This document shows positions 39,927 through 47,712 of a stretch of DNA of 63,395 nucleotides, piece after piece. Position 1 is the stretch's first letter. The number at the start of each line of letters is the position of its first letter. The stretch is from Sterolibacterium sp. GTDB lineage: Bacteria; Pseudomonadota; Gammaproteobacteria; Burkholderiales; Rhodocyclaceae. The notes beneath the pieces are model-generated. The model saw nothing but the letters and a program-made list of their open reading frames with translations, did not search any database and was not told the origin of the DNA. The translations under genes and the position numbers were made by a program. The stretch is from positions 1-63,395 of the forward strand of contig JAGOSV010000008.1 of assembly GCA_018062105.1 (NCBI GenBank). Direction: 5' to 3'.

Positions 39927-40079
39927 TGTTGATACTCCGAACAGGGTTGAGCCGCCGCCTGGCCGTGCTACCCGAAAAACGGGTCACCCTCTCGGTGCCA
40001 GGCGTGTGGATTGATGAAACAAGAATTTCCTGCCGCCTCGGCAGTGCCTCAAAACGAGACAGTAACCGCAGCCGGCAGG
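39927..40079 (-). ncRNA. Possible structured rpsB mRNA leader
   Basis: The promoter at 40086-40115 implies a leader of about 150 nt. CCTGCCG (40029-40035) and CGGCAGG (40073-40079) can close a long hairpin in it. The rpsB leader is an autoregulatory target of S2 in enterobacteria. Structure here is visible but its role is inferred only from position. Confidence 0.3.
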
Positions 40080-40085
40080 ACGGCG

Positions 40086-40115
40086 ATTATAAGAGATTTT
40101 CCAGTAATGCATCAA
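40086..40115 (-). promoter_or_regulatory. Strong sigma-70 promoter for rpsB-tsf
   Basis: On the minus strand TTGATG (40110-40115), an 18-bp spacer and a perfect TATAAT (40086-40091). Transcription would start about 150 nt upstream of rpsB. Confidence 0.8.
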
Positions 40116-40245
40116 GCCCGGACTGTCCACAGGACACCGCTAAAGAGCGGAAGAGCAGATCAGGGCGACTAGCGCCCCAGAGCGGGCGGCCACCCGGCGC
40201 CCGGCACGCCTGGCACGCCCGGGCACGCCTGGCTTAATTCCCGGC

Positions 40246-40746
40246 TTATTTGACGCGGGTAAGGTGGTTTCCAGCGGCCGGGGCTTTGACCGCCGCCGCC
40301 GGTTCCTCCACCACCATCGACCCTTGCGTGGTGGCCGGTACCGCATGCAGATGCAGCGCCGGGTCCGAGTTACCCTCTGCGGCCAATCCGCTACCCACAT
40401 CCTCTTCCGGGGCATCCTCAACCTCGAAAGCCATGCCCTGGCCATTTTCGCGAGCGTAAATGGCTGCCACATTGGCCATGGGCACCAGCAACTCCTGGGC
40501 AACCCCGTTGAAACGTGCCGAAAATGTTACGAAATCATTTTCCATCATCAACTGATGGGTCGCATCAAAGCTGACGTTCAGCACGATCTGTCCGTCCTTG
40601 ACGTAAGCCGGTGGCACGCGCGTACGTCCATCGACCACTACAGCAAGGTAGGGCGTATAGCCATGATCGGTGCACCACTCATGGATAGCTCGCACCAGAT
40701 AGGGCTTGATGTCGGAGGCCGCCGTATCATTGCCGTCACTGCTCAT
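40246..40746 (-). CDS. sspB: ClpXP protease specificity-enhancing factor SspB
   Basis: The product is 166 residues. SspB delivers ssrA-tagged peptides to ClpXP. The folded domain (residues about 12-115) begins IKPYLVRAIHEWCTDHGYTPYLAV and contains VPPAYVKDGQIVLNVS. A flexible, alanine-rich tail with a terminal basic motif follows, matching the linker plus ClpX-binding end of the family, though it is somewhat longer than in E. coli. It has a GGAGGG ribosome site and follows sspA by 16 bp. Confidence 0.93.
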   Translation of the reverse strand: MSSDGNDTAASDIKPYLVRAIHEWCTDHGYTPYLAVVVDGRTRVPPAYVKDGQIVLNVSFDATHQLMMENDFVTFSARFNGVAQELLVPMANVAAIYARENGQGMAFEVEDAPEEDVGSGLAAEGNSDPALHLHAVPATTQGSMVVEEPAAAVKAPAAGNHLTRVK

Positions 40747-40762
40747 AGCATCCCTCCGACCA

Positions 40763-41359
40763 TCAGCGGCGCATCACCTTTTCAGAAGGTGTCAGGGCAT
40801 CGATGAACCCCTGCCGGCTGAACACCCGCTCAGCATATTTCATCAGGGGCGCTGCTGCCTTGCCCAGGACGATACCGTAATGATCTAGGCGCCACAACAA
40901 GGGAGCAATCGCCACATCGAGCATCGAAAACTCATCTCCCAGCATGTGCTTCTGCTTAATGAAGATGGGTGCCAGTTCCGTCAGGCGATCGCGCACATGC
41001 AACCGCGACTTCTCGGCGGCCTTGAGGTTTTTTTCCAGCGCCTCGATGTGACTGAACAACTCATGTTCCATTGTGAACAGCAGTTGCCGGGCGCGGGCAC
41101 GCATAATCGGATCCGGCGGCATCAATTGCGGATGCGGAAAGCGTTCGTCAATGTATTCATTGATGATGTTGGACTCGTACAGAACGAGATCCCGATCGAC
41201 AAGCACGGGGACGCGATTGTAGGGATTGATCACCGCGATGTCTTCAGGCTTGTTGAAAAGATCAACATCGATCACCTGAAAATCCATCTGCTTTTCGTAT
41301 AAAACGATGCGGCAGCGATGGCTGAACGGACACGTCGTGCCCGAATACAGGTTCATCAT
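40763..41359 (-). CDS. sspA: Stringent starvation protein A (glutathione S-transferase fold)
   Basis: The product is 198 residues from ATG 41359; an ATG directly after it at 41356 is also possible, and the longer in-frame start at 41437 lies past the expected N-terminus. The N-terminal thioredoxin-like part has the TCPFSHRCRIVLYEK block and VINPYNRVPVLVDRDLVLYESNIINEYID. A C-terminal helical domain follows. SspA binds RNA polymerase and helps acid and stationary-phase responses. It is paired with sspB and lies next to petABC, an order common in betaproteobacteria. Confidence 0.93.
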   Translation of the reverse strand: MMNLYSGTTCPFSHRCRIVLYEKQMDFQVIDVDLFNKPEDIAVINPYNRVPVLVDRDLVLYESNIINEYIDERFPHPQLMPPDPIMRARARQLLFTMEHELFSHIEALEKNLKAAEKSRLHVRDRLTELAPIFIKQKHMLGDEFSMLDVAIAPLLWRLDHYGIVLGKAAAPLMKYAERVFSRQGFIDALTPSEKVMRR

Positions 41360-41481
41360 GGTACTCGTACCCCAGGAATAATCGGCATCACGCACCACAC
41401 GGCGTGCGGCCGGCGTATTGTTTTCTCGATGCCCCATATGCAGTGATTGTGCAGTGATTGCGCAGGTCTAATTGAAAATGG

Positions 41482-42192
41482 TCAGTGTACGTCTTTCCAG
41501 AACTCACGTTTGAGCGCGTAAGCAAAGACGAACAAGACCGCCAAGGCGATGAGTACCGCTACCCCAAGATGCTGGCGAGTTTCTGCCACGGGCTCGGCCA
41601 TGAATTGCAGATAGGCCACGAGATCCGCCACCAGCGCATCATACTCCTCCGGCTTGAGCTGGCCGGGTGTTGCCAGGGCGAGTTTGTGATCCGCCCCCAT
41701 GACTTGCTGCCCTTGCAACTCCCACAAGGCATGCGGCATGCCGACATTGGGAAAAGCCACATTATTCCAACCGGTCGGACGGCTATCATCGCGATAGAAG
41801 CCGCGCAAATATGTGTAGAGCCAATCCGTACCTGTTCCGGTTTCCGATGAACGCGCCCGTGCCACCAGTGTCAGATCCGGCGGCGTCACACCAAACCAGA
41901 GCTTGGCATCGGCCGGTGGCATCGAGATTTTCATCAACTCACCAACCTTGGCATCGGAAAAGATCAGATTGTTGCGAATCTGCTCTTCACTCAGCCCGAT
42001 GTCACGCAGGCGATTGTAGCGCATAAAGGACGCCCCGTGGCACCCCATGCAGTAATTGGCAAATACCTTGGCACCGTTTTGCAAGGCGGCCGGATTGTTA
42101 CCACGATCCGGAGCCTTGTCGAGGTATACCGCGTCCCCGGAGGCAAAGGCCAGCAGCGGCGCAAACAACAGGGCGATCAGAAGCTTTTTCAT
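41482..42192 (-). CDS. petC: Cytochrome c1 (bc1 complex)
   Basis: The product is 236 residues from ATG 42192, which overlaps the petB stop (ATGA). The longer in-frame extension to 42450 lies inside petB and is rejected. A signal peptide precedes a heme c motif CMGCH (in NYCMGCHGASFMRYNR), a conserved WLYTYLRGFYRD block, and a C-terminal transmembrane anchor ending LKREFWKDVH. Cytochrome c1 passes electrons from the Rieske protein to soluble cytochrome c in the quinol-oxidising bc1 complex. Confidence 0.95.
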   Translation of the reverse strand: MKKLLIALLFAPLLAFASGDAVYLDKAPDRGNNPAALQNGAKVFANYCMGCHGASFMRYNRLRDIGLSEEQIRNNLIFSDAKVGELMKISMPPADAKLWFGVTPPDLTLVARARSSETGTGTDWLYTYLRGFYRDDSRPTGWNNVAFPNVGMPHALWELQGQQVMGADHKLALATPGQLKPEEYDALVADLVAYLQFMAEPVAETRQHLGVAVLIALAVLFVFAYALKREFWKDVH

Positions 42193-43481
42193 TTTCCCGT
42201 GACTCTTTCCGGTTCTGGTTTGCATTTGTCGATGCGCGACCAGATCGGCATCGTCAGGAAGAAGAGGAAGTAATAGGCGCTCAATACCTGGGCAATCGGC
42301 GCGCCGGGGATGATGCCAAAGAAAGCATAGGACGGCGGCTTGGTACCGAGGAAGCCAAGGATCAGGAAGGCGATGATAAAGATCGTCAGTAGCGTCTTGA
42401 AGATCGGGCCGCGATAACGGATCGATTTGACCGGACTGCGGTCCAGCCACGGCAGGATGATGAAAATGGCCACCCCGCCGCCCATCGCCACCACACCCCA
42501 GAACTTGGCATCGATACCGAACAGCGGATAGGTCACCGCCCGCAGCAACGAATAGAACGGCGTGAAATACCAGACCGGCGCGATATGCGGCGGGGTCTTC
42601 AGTGGATCGGCCGGGAAGAAATTGTTGTATTCGAGGAAGTATCCGCCACCTTCCGGAGCAAAGAAAATGACTCCGGCAAAGACCATCAGAAACACCACCA
42701 CGCCGACGATATCCTTGACCGTGTAATAGGGGTGGAAGGCAATGCCATCCAGCGGGATGCCATTGGCGTCTTTCTTTTTCTTGATCTCGACACCATCCGG
42801 ATTGTTCGAGCCGACTTCATGCAAAGCCAGCAGGTGCAGACCCACCAGCACCAACAGGATCAGCGGCACGAGAATGACGTGGAAGGCAAAGAAGCGGTTG
42901 AGCGTAGCATCACCGACGACGAAGTCGCCGCGCAACCAGACCGAGAAATCTGGGCCGATCACGGGAATCGCCGAGAACAAATTGACGATCACCTGGGCTC
43001 CCCAGAAGGACATCTGCCCCCACGGCAGCAGATAACCAAAGAAAGCCTCTGCCATCAGACACAGGAAGATCAACATGCCGATGATCCATACCAGCTCACG
43101 CGGCGCACGGTGCGAACCGTAGATCACGCCACGGAACATGTGCAGATAGACAACGATGAAGAAGGCTGAGGCACCAGTCGAATGCATGTAGCGGATCAGC
43201 CAGCCCCACGGCACGTCACGCATGATGTATTCGACGCTGGCAAAGGCCACCGGCACACCGGCAGCATTCAGGGTGGCATCCGGCTTGAAGTGCATGGTCA
43301 GGAAGATGCCGGTCACCACCTGATTAACCAGCACCAGCAAGGCCAGCGAGCCGAAGAAATACCAGAAATTAAAATTCTTCGGCGCGTAATACTCCGACAT
43401 GTGCGTCTTGTATGCCGACACTACCGGCAGACGCTCGTCGACCCAGTTCAGCAGGAAGGTTCCGATCATTTTGGCATTCAT
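42189..43481 (-). CDS. petB: Cytochrome b (bc1 complex)
   Basis: The product is 430 residues with eight transmembrane helices. It carries two heme b groups and the quinol/quinone sites. Key blocks include GWLIRYMHSTGASAFFIV with a heme ligand His, GYLLPWGQMSFW, and the Qo-site stretch around KTPPHIAPVWYFTPFYSLLRA. It is coupled to petC (ATGA overlap) and starts 3 bp after the petA stop. Confidence 0.96.
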   Translation of the reverse strand: MNAKMIGTFLLNWVDERLPVVSAYKTHMSEYYAPKNFNFWYFFGSLALLVLVNQVVTGIFLTMHFKPDATLNAAGVPVAFASVEYIMRDVPWGWLIRYMHSTGASAFFIVVYLHMFRGVIYGSHRAPRELVWIIGMLIFLCLMAEAFFGYLLPWGQMSFWGAQVIVNLFSAIPVIGPDFSVWLRGDFVVGDATLNRFFAFHVILVPLILLVLVGLHLLALHEVGSNNPDGVEIKKKKDANGIPLDGIAFHPYYTVKDIVGVVVFLMVFAGVIFFAPEGGGYFLEYNNFFPADPLKTPPHIAPVWYFTPFYSLLRAVTYPLFGIDAKFWGVVAMGGGVAIFIILPWLDRSPVKSIRYRGPIFKTLLTIFIIAFLILGFLGTKPPSYAFFGIIPGAPIAQVLSAYYFLFFLTMPIWSRIDKCKPEPERVTGK

Positions 43482-43484
43482 CGC

Positions 43485-44087
43485 TCAAGCCTCCTTGCCG
43501 TCCTGGCCGACGCCAATGACGATCGTGTTGTCACTCAGGTACTTGTGCGGCGGCACCACGAGGTTGTCCGGCGCCGGCTTGCTCTTGAAGACACGACCGG
43601 CCAGATCGAAAGTGGAACCGTGACACGGACACAGAAAACCGCCATGCCAGTCCGGCTCGACACCAGATTCGGCGCCGGTCTTGAATTTGTCGGTTGGTGA
43701 GCAGCCCAGATGGGTACAGATGCCGACAACCACCATGTATTCCGGCTTGATCGAACGCGCTTCGTTCTTGCAGTATTCCGGCTGCATCGGCTTTTCAGAG
43801 TTTGGATCACTCACCAGGCCATCGGTCTGCTTCAGGGAATCGAGCATTTCCTTGGTACGATTGATGATCCAGACCGGCTTGCCACGCCACTCGACGACCA
43901 TCATCTGCCCCGGAGCCAGTTTGCCGATATCCACCTCGACCGGCGCCCCGGCCGCCTTGGCACGCTCGGAGGGCAACATGCTGGCAACAAACGGCACCGC
44001 CGTCGCCACCCCTGCTACCCCCCCTACGGCCGCCGTCGCAACGATGAGACGTCGCCGGCCGCAGTCCACCTTATCTTCACAACCCAT
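43485..44087 (-). CDS. petA: Rieske iron-sulfur protein (bc1 complex)
   Basis: The product is 200 residues. A twin-arginine-like N-terminus with RRRLIVATAAVGGVAGV forms the membrane anchor; export by the Tat system is typical for the family. The [2Fe-2S] ligand motifs CTHLGC and CPCHGS are both present. It is the first gene of the petABC operon and has its own promoter with a perfect -10 hexamer. Confidence 0.96.
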   Translation of the reverse strand: MGCEDKVDCGRRRLIVATAAVGGVAGVATAVPFVASMLPSERAKAAGAPVEVDIGKLAPGQMMVVEWRGKPVWIINRTKEMLDSLKQTDGLVSDPNSEKPMQPEYCKNEARSIKPEYMVVVGICTHLGCSPTDKFKTGAESGVEPDWHGGFLCPCHGSTFDLAGRVFKSKPAPDNLVVPPHKYLSDNTIVIGVGQDGKEA

Positions 44088-44126
44088 GTTCCGTTCCCTG
44101 AATGAGGATAGGTCTAAAACCGCGGG

Positions 44127-44155
44127 ATTATACTTGAACCCTCATGAAACTTAAA
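44127..44155 (-). promoter_or_regulatory. Candidate promoter for petABC
   Basis: On the minus strand a perfect TATAAT (44127-44132) lies 17 bp after a weak -35, TTTAAG (44150-44155). The -35 overlaps the stop codon of the upstream lipoprotein gene. The start point would lie about 35 bp upstream of petA. Confidence 0.6.
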
Positions 44156-44855
44156 GCTTTGCTGCATGACATGTTTGCGCCACGCCATCCCGGGCGACAG
44201 TCATCTGTTGCAACCAGTCCTGCAATCGGTCTCCCAACACACGCACAGCCACGACATATGCCGCCACACCACTGCGCGCATCCACCCCGGCGGGCTGCAC
44301 AACCCGCAAGGATTGCTGCGCCAGCACACGACCATCCTGCGACCCCAGCAAAGTCAGCCGGACCTCGAGCAAAACCTGGCTGCGATCGGCCGTGTCGAAA
44401 TACTGCACGAACTCGTCGATATCCACCCGCAGGCGGCACGACTGCGGCTCCGGACGCCCCGCACGTACCAAGCGGCGGCGGCTCATGACCGATGCCAGCA
44501 ACTCGGCAGGTGGTGCCACCCAGCGACTATCGACATACGCTCGCCGCCGCTCCGGTGCGTCGAACATCAGCCGATACTGCATCACCGGCGTATCCAGCCA
44601 ACCCGGCGCATGCACCCCCTCCAGCAACCAGGGCAATGGCCCTTCCGACGGCGTCGACACAGCGGATGCCCATGGCAAAGTGGCAGCAGCGGTGGAGGAA
44701 GGCAATACCCCCTCCGACAGATCGTACAAGGCGGGTTCAGCGCGTTGTGCCAGGCCACCTGCACAAGCAGAGAGCCCCATCACGAACGTCGCTGCGGCAA
44801 CGACACCACGGATACGGGAGTATTTGGCGAACAATTTGGCAGACATGAGGATCAC
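44151..44855 (-). CDS. ABC-type transport auxiliary lipoprotein (PqiC/LpqC-like)
   Basis: The product is 234 residues from GTG 44855, which overlaps the MlaD-type stop (GTGA); ATG 44846 is an equally possible start. A lipoprotein signal ends GLSAC, with the acylated Cys near residue 31. The rest matches the ABC-type transport auxiliary lipoprotein domain found with MCE systems, including the region RRRAYVDSRWVAPPAELLAS. It is the last gene of the MCE cluster and probably sits in the outer membrane, forming the periplasmic link for lipid transfer. Confidence 0.8.
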   Translation of the reverse strand: MILMSAKLFAKYSRIRGVVAAATFVMGLSACAGGLAQRAEPALYDLSEGVLPSSTAAATLPWASAVSTPSEGPLPWLLEGVHAPGWLDTPVMQYRLMFDAPERRRAYVDSRWVAPPAELLASVMSRRRLVRAGRPEPQSCRLRVDIDEFVQYFDTADRSQVLLEVRLTLLGSQDGRVLAQQSLRVVQPAGVDARSGVAAYVVAVRVLGDRLQDWLQQMTVARDGVAQTCHAAKL

Positions 44856-45790
44856 GGAGCGGATGGCGAAAAACCGGCCTCGCCCGGCCCGGGAGTCGCG
44901 GCCGGAGGACCAAAAATCAGGGATTGCGGAGATTTTTCGAGACTGTCGAGAATACGCTTCATCTGCCGCGAGTTAGTTTGCAAATCCACCACCAGCCGGT
45001 CAAACTGGGGCAAGGTGCCGACCGTCAGATCCTGCCCTACCCGTCCGGTCATATCCTCTAGACGCCGGGACAAAGACTGCATTGACCCCACCAGGCTACG
45101 CATTTCAGTCGTCAGAGGCGCGCTTTCACCCGCCGTCTTTTCAAGATGCTGCAAGATGCTGCGGATGCGTTGCAGATTCTCCGGCGACAACACCTGTTTG
45201 ACCGAACCAACCACTTGCGGCACTTCGCGCAAACCCTCGGAAGCCACGGCCACGTTGGCCAGTGTGCGATCCAGATGCGTCAGGTTGCGCTGATCCAGCA
45301 CGCGATTCAACGTCCCCACCAGCGTCCCGACCTGCACCAAAATATCATTGGCGCGATCGCCCATCGACTCGAACAGGGTTTGCTGCATGATGATGCGCGG
45401 CGGATTCTCGTCATCGACAGGCAAGAGTTCGGCACTCTGGCCGTTGTCCTCAAGCTGGACATAGGCCAGCCCGGTGATGCCTTGCGAATTGAGTTGTGCC
45501 GTCGTGCCGCGTGTCAGCGGCAAGGAGGCATCGATACGCACCAGAATCTCGATGTTGCGTGCATCCTTGGGATCCAGCGCAATGCGGATAACCTTGCCCG
45601 CACTGATGCCGCGATAGCGCACCTGGGCCAGCGGATTCAAGCCATTGACATTGCGTTGAGTGACGAGCACCACATCCCGGGGCGTCACATGCTTGCCACC
45701 AAACCACCAGAAAGCCAGCCCTACCGCCAGACTGAGCACAACGACAAACAAGCCAGCCGCCAGTGCATGCGCACGATTTTCCATACTCAA
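44852..45790 (-). CDS. MCE-domain (MlaD-family) lipid-binding protein
   Basis: The product is 312 residues: one N-terminal membrane helix (about residues 10-30), a single MCE domain (about 38-120, VRYRGISAGKVIRIALD and RGTTAQLNSQGITGLAYVQL), then a long helical periplasmic region. MCE proteins form hexameric rings that bind lipids. It overlaps the ATPase stop upstream (ATGA) and the lipoprotein downstream (GTGA). A 10-bp tandem duplication (CAAGATGCTG, 45142-45161) lies inside the gene. The substrate is unknown, and the cluster differs from E. coli mla because no MlaC-like gene is present. Confidence 0.88.
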   Translation of the reverse strand: MSMENRAHALAAGLFVVVLSLAVGLAFWWFGGKHVTPRDVVLVTQRNVNGLNPLAQVRYRGISAGKVIRIALDPKDARNIEILVRIDASLPLTRGTTAQLNSQGITGLAYVQLEDNGQSAELLPVDDENPPRIIMQQTLFESMGDRANDILVQVGTLVGTLNRVLDQRNLTHLDRTLANVAVASEGLREVPQVVGSVKQVLSPENLQRIRSILQHLEKTAGESAPLTTEMRSLVGSMQSLSRRLEDMTGRVGQDLTVGTLPQFDRLVVDLQTNSRQMKRILDSLEKSPQSLIFGPPAATPGPGEAGFSPSAP

Positions 45791-46566
45791 TACTTGCCCT
45801 GCCCGGAGTGCTCATCGCGCTCGCACAGGAAGAAATTACGAACAAAGGGGTGATCGAAGCACCGTATCTCCTCGATGGTGCCGACCGCGAGTATACGCTG
45901 TTCCGCCAGGACAGCGACGCGTGCGCCCAGTGCTGACAAGGTATCGACATCATGAGTGACCAGCACCACCGTCAAGCCCAGCTCATCACTCAACATGCGG
46001 ATCAGACGTACAAAACTGGCAGAGCGGTCTGGATCAAGCCCGGCCGTGGGTTCATCGAGCAACAGCAGCTCCGGCTCCAACGCCAGAGCACGTGCCAGGG
46101 CCACCCGCTTCACCATACCACCGGACAGCTCAGCCGGCATGAGGTTGGCATGTTCTGGCAACAGTTCAACCATCGCCAGCTTGAGCATCACCAGTTCATG
46201 AATCAGCGCTTCATCCCGGATGCCGAACTCACGCAACGGAAATGCTACGTTGTCATACACATCGAAGGCTGAAAACAGGGCACCTTGCTGAAACAACATG
46301 CCAAAGCGCTGGCGCAGCGCCCGCTCACGGTCGATGCCTCCACCAAATAAACGCTCACCAAACAGACGGATCTCGCCCTTGGTCGGTGTCAGCAAGCCAA
46401 CCATCTGGCGCAACAGCGTGGTCTTGCCACTACCCGACCCACCCACCAGCGCCAATACCTCGCCACGCTCAACCTGCAAACTCAGGTCACGATGCACCCA
46501 TATCCTGCCAAACCGGGTCGATAGGTGACGAATCTCGATGACCTTTGTCGATGTACTCATGGTCAT
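45787..46566 (-). CDS. MCE transporter ATPase (MlaF-like)
   Basis: The product is 259 residues. Walker A reads GGSGSGKTT, the ABC signature reads LSGGMVKRVALARALAL, and Walker B reads LLLLDEPTAGLD. This is the form of ABC ATPases that partner MlaE-type permeases (Ttg2A/MlaF/Mkl group). It lies 7 bp after the permease gene and overlaps the MCE gene by 4 bp. Confidence 0.93.
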   Translation of the reverse strand: MTMSTSTKVIEIRHLSTRFGRIWVHRDLSLQVERGEVLALVGGSGSGKTTLLRQMVGLLTPTKGEIRLFGERLFGGGIDRERALRQRFGMLFQQGALFSAFDVYDNVAFPLREFGIRDEALIHELVMLKLAMVELLPEHANLMPAELSGGMVKRVALARALALEPELLLLDEPTAGLDPDRSASFVRLIRMLSDELGLTVVLVTHDVDTLSALGARVAVLAEQRILAVGTIEEIRCFDHPFVRNFFLCERDEHSGQGKY

Positions 46567-46573
46567 GACCGGA

Positions 46574-47704
46574 TCACACCAGCCCGATGCTGCGGGTCAG
46601 GATGGCCACGATGGCGTCGACCAGAATGACCACCGTGATGGCCGTCACTACCGACGAAGTGGTGTTGGCCGACAGGCTCTCCGTATTTGGCTTGACGCGC
46701 AACCCAAAATGGCAGGCCACAAAAGCCACCATGATGCCAAACAGCACCCCCTTGGTCAGGCCAATCCAGAGATTGGCCAGCGGCACGACCTTGGGCAGAA
46801 CTTCGATGAAATATCCGTAAGAAATATCCAGCTGCAACTGAGCCGCGATCATGCCACCAATCAGCGCCACGCTGCTGAGCCACAACACCAGCAGCGGCAT
46901 GGCAATGGCTAGCGCCACCACCTTGGGCAGGATCAGACGCAGGCTGCGTGAAACCCCCATCGTCGCCAAGGCATCGATCTCTTCGGTCACCCGCATCACG
47001 CCAAGCTGGGCGGTCATCGCCGAGCCGGAGCGTCCAGCCACCAGCACCGCCACCAGCACCGGCCCCAGCTCGCGAATGATGCCCATGCCCAGAATATTGA
47101 CGATGAATATCTCGCCGCCGAACTGCTTGAGCTGCAAGGCCGAAAGATAGGACAGCACAATGCCAATCAAAAAACCCACCAGTGCCGTGACCGGCATGGC
47201 GCGCACGCCACTCTTGTACAGATTGGCGAAAATCTCGCGGCGCGGCAGGTCGGCAGGGCGGCGGATCACATGCATGCCATCCAGCACCAACGTACCGATC
47301 ATGACCATGAAATCGGCAAGATGATCCACGAAATCCAGCAACAGCAAGCCTGCCGCCTGCAGCGGGCCATGGTGCCGCGATGAGCCGCGCACCGACGGCC
47401 GGTTCCGCTGTCCCCGGTCGATACGCTCGATGATGTGTCGATGCTCATCGCTGATCTCGAGCCGTTCCGGAACCTGATGCCGCCAGGCACGCCACAGCAT
47501 GAGGGCCCCGGCACTGTCCAGAACCTCGATGCCCCGGCAATCCCAGGTCACCCCGGACAATGCAGCATGGCGCTCCAGCTCTTCTGACAAGCGCCGGATC
47601 AACGGCTTCAACCGGCTCAAGGTCCAGCGACCTTCGAGCAATACGACCAAACCCTCATCGCCATGCCGCAACACACGGATGCTCGGCCCTGCAACGGCTC
47701 CCAT
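46574..47704 (-). CDS. STAS-domain/MlaE-family permease fusion
   Basis: The product is 376 residues from ATG 47704, preceded by a G-rich site; a longer in-frame start at 47794 would overlap ppx. The N-terminal part (about residues 5-100) has the shape of a STAS domain (VVLLEGRWTLSRLKPL, LDSAGALMLWRA), as in MlaB. A membrane permease of the MlaE family follows (about 120-376, FLIGIVLSYLSALQLKQFG, ELGPVLVAVLVAGRSGSA). In E. coli MlaB and MlaE are separate proteins; the fusion is common in betaproteobacteria. It starts 8 bp after ppx. Confidence 0.9.
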   Translation of the reverse strand: MGAVAGPSIRVLRHGDEGLVVLLEGRWTLSRLKPLIRRLSEELERHAALSGVTWDCRGIEVLDSAGALMLWRAWRHQVPERLEISDEHRHIIERIDRGQRNRPSVRGSSRHHGPLQAAGLLLLDFVDHLADFMVMIGTLVLDGMHVIRRPADLPRREIFANLYKSGVRAMPVTALVGFLIGIVLSYLSALQLKQFGGEIFIVNILGMGIIRELGPVLVAVLVAGRSGSAMTAQLGVMRVTEEIDALATMGVSRSLRLILPKVVALAIAMPLLVLWLSSVALIGGMIAAQLQLDISYGYFIEVLPKVVPLANLWIGLTKGVLFGIMVAFVACHFGLRVKPNTESLSANTTSSVVTAITVVILVDAIVAILTRSIGLV

Positions 47705-47712
47705 CCCGCCCC

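Noticed and set aside
40140-40502. 120-codon minus-strand ORF overlapping sspB
   Set aside because: It is in a different frame from sspB, is arginine-rich as GC shadows are, and runs into the repeat-rich spacer.
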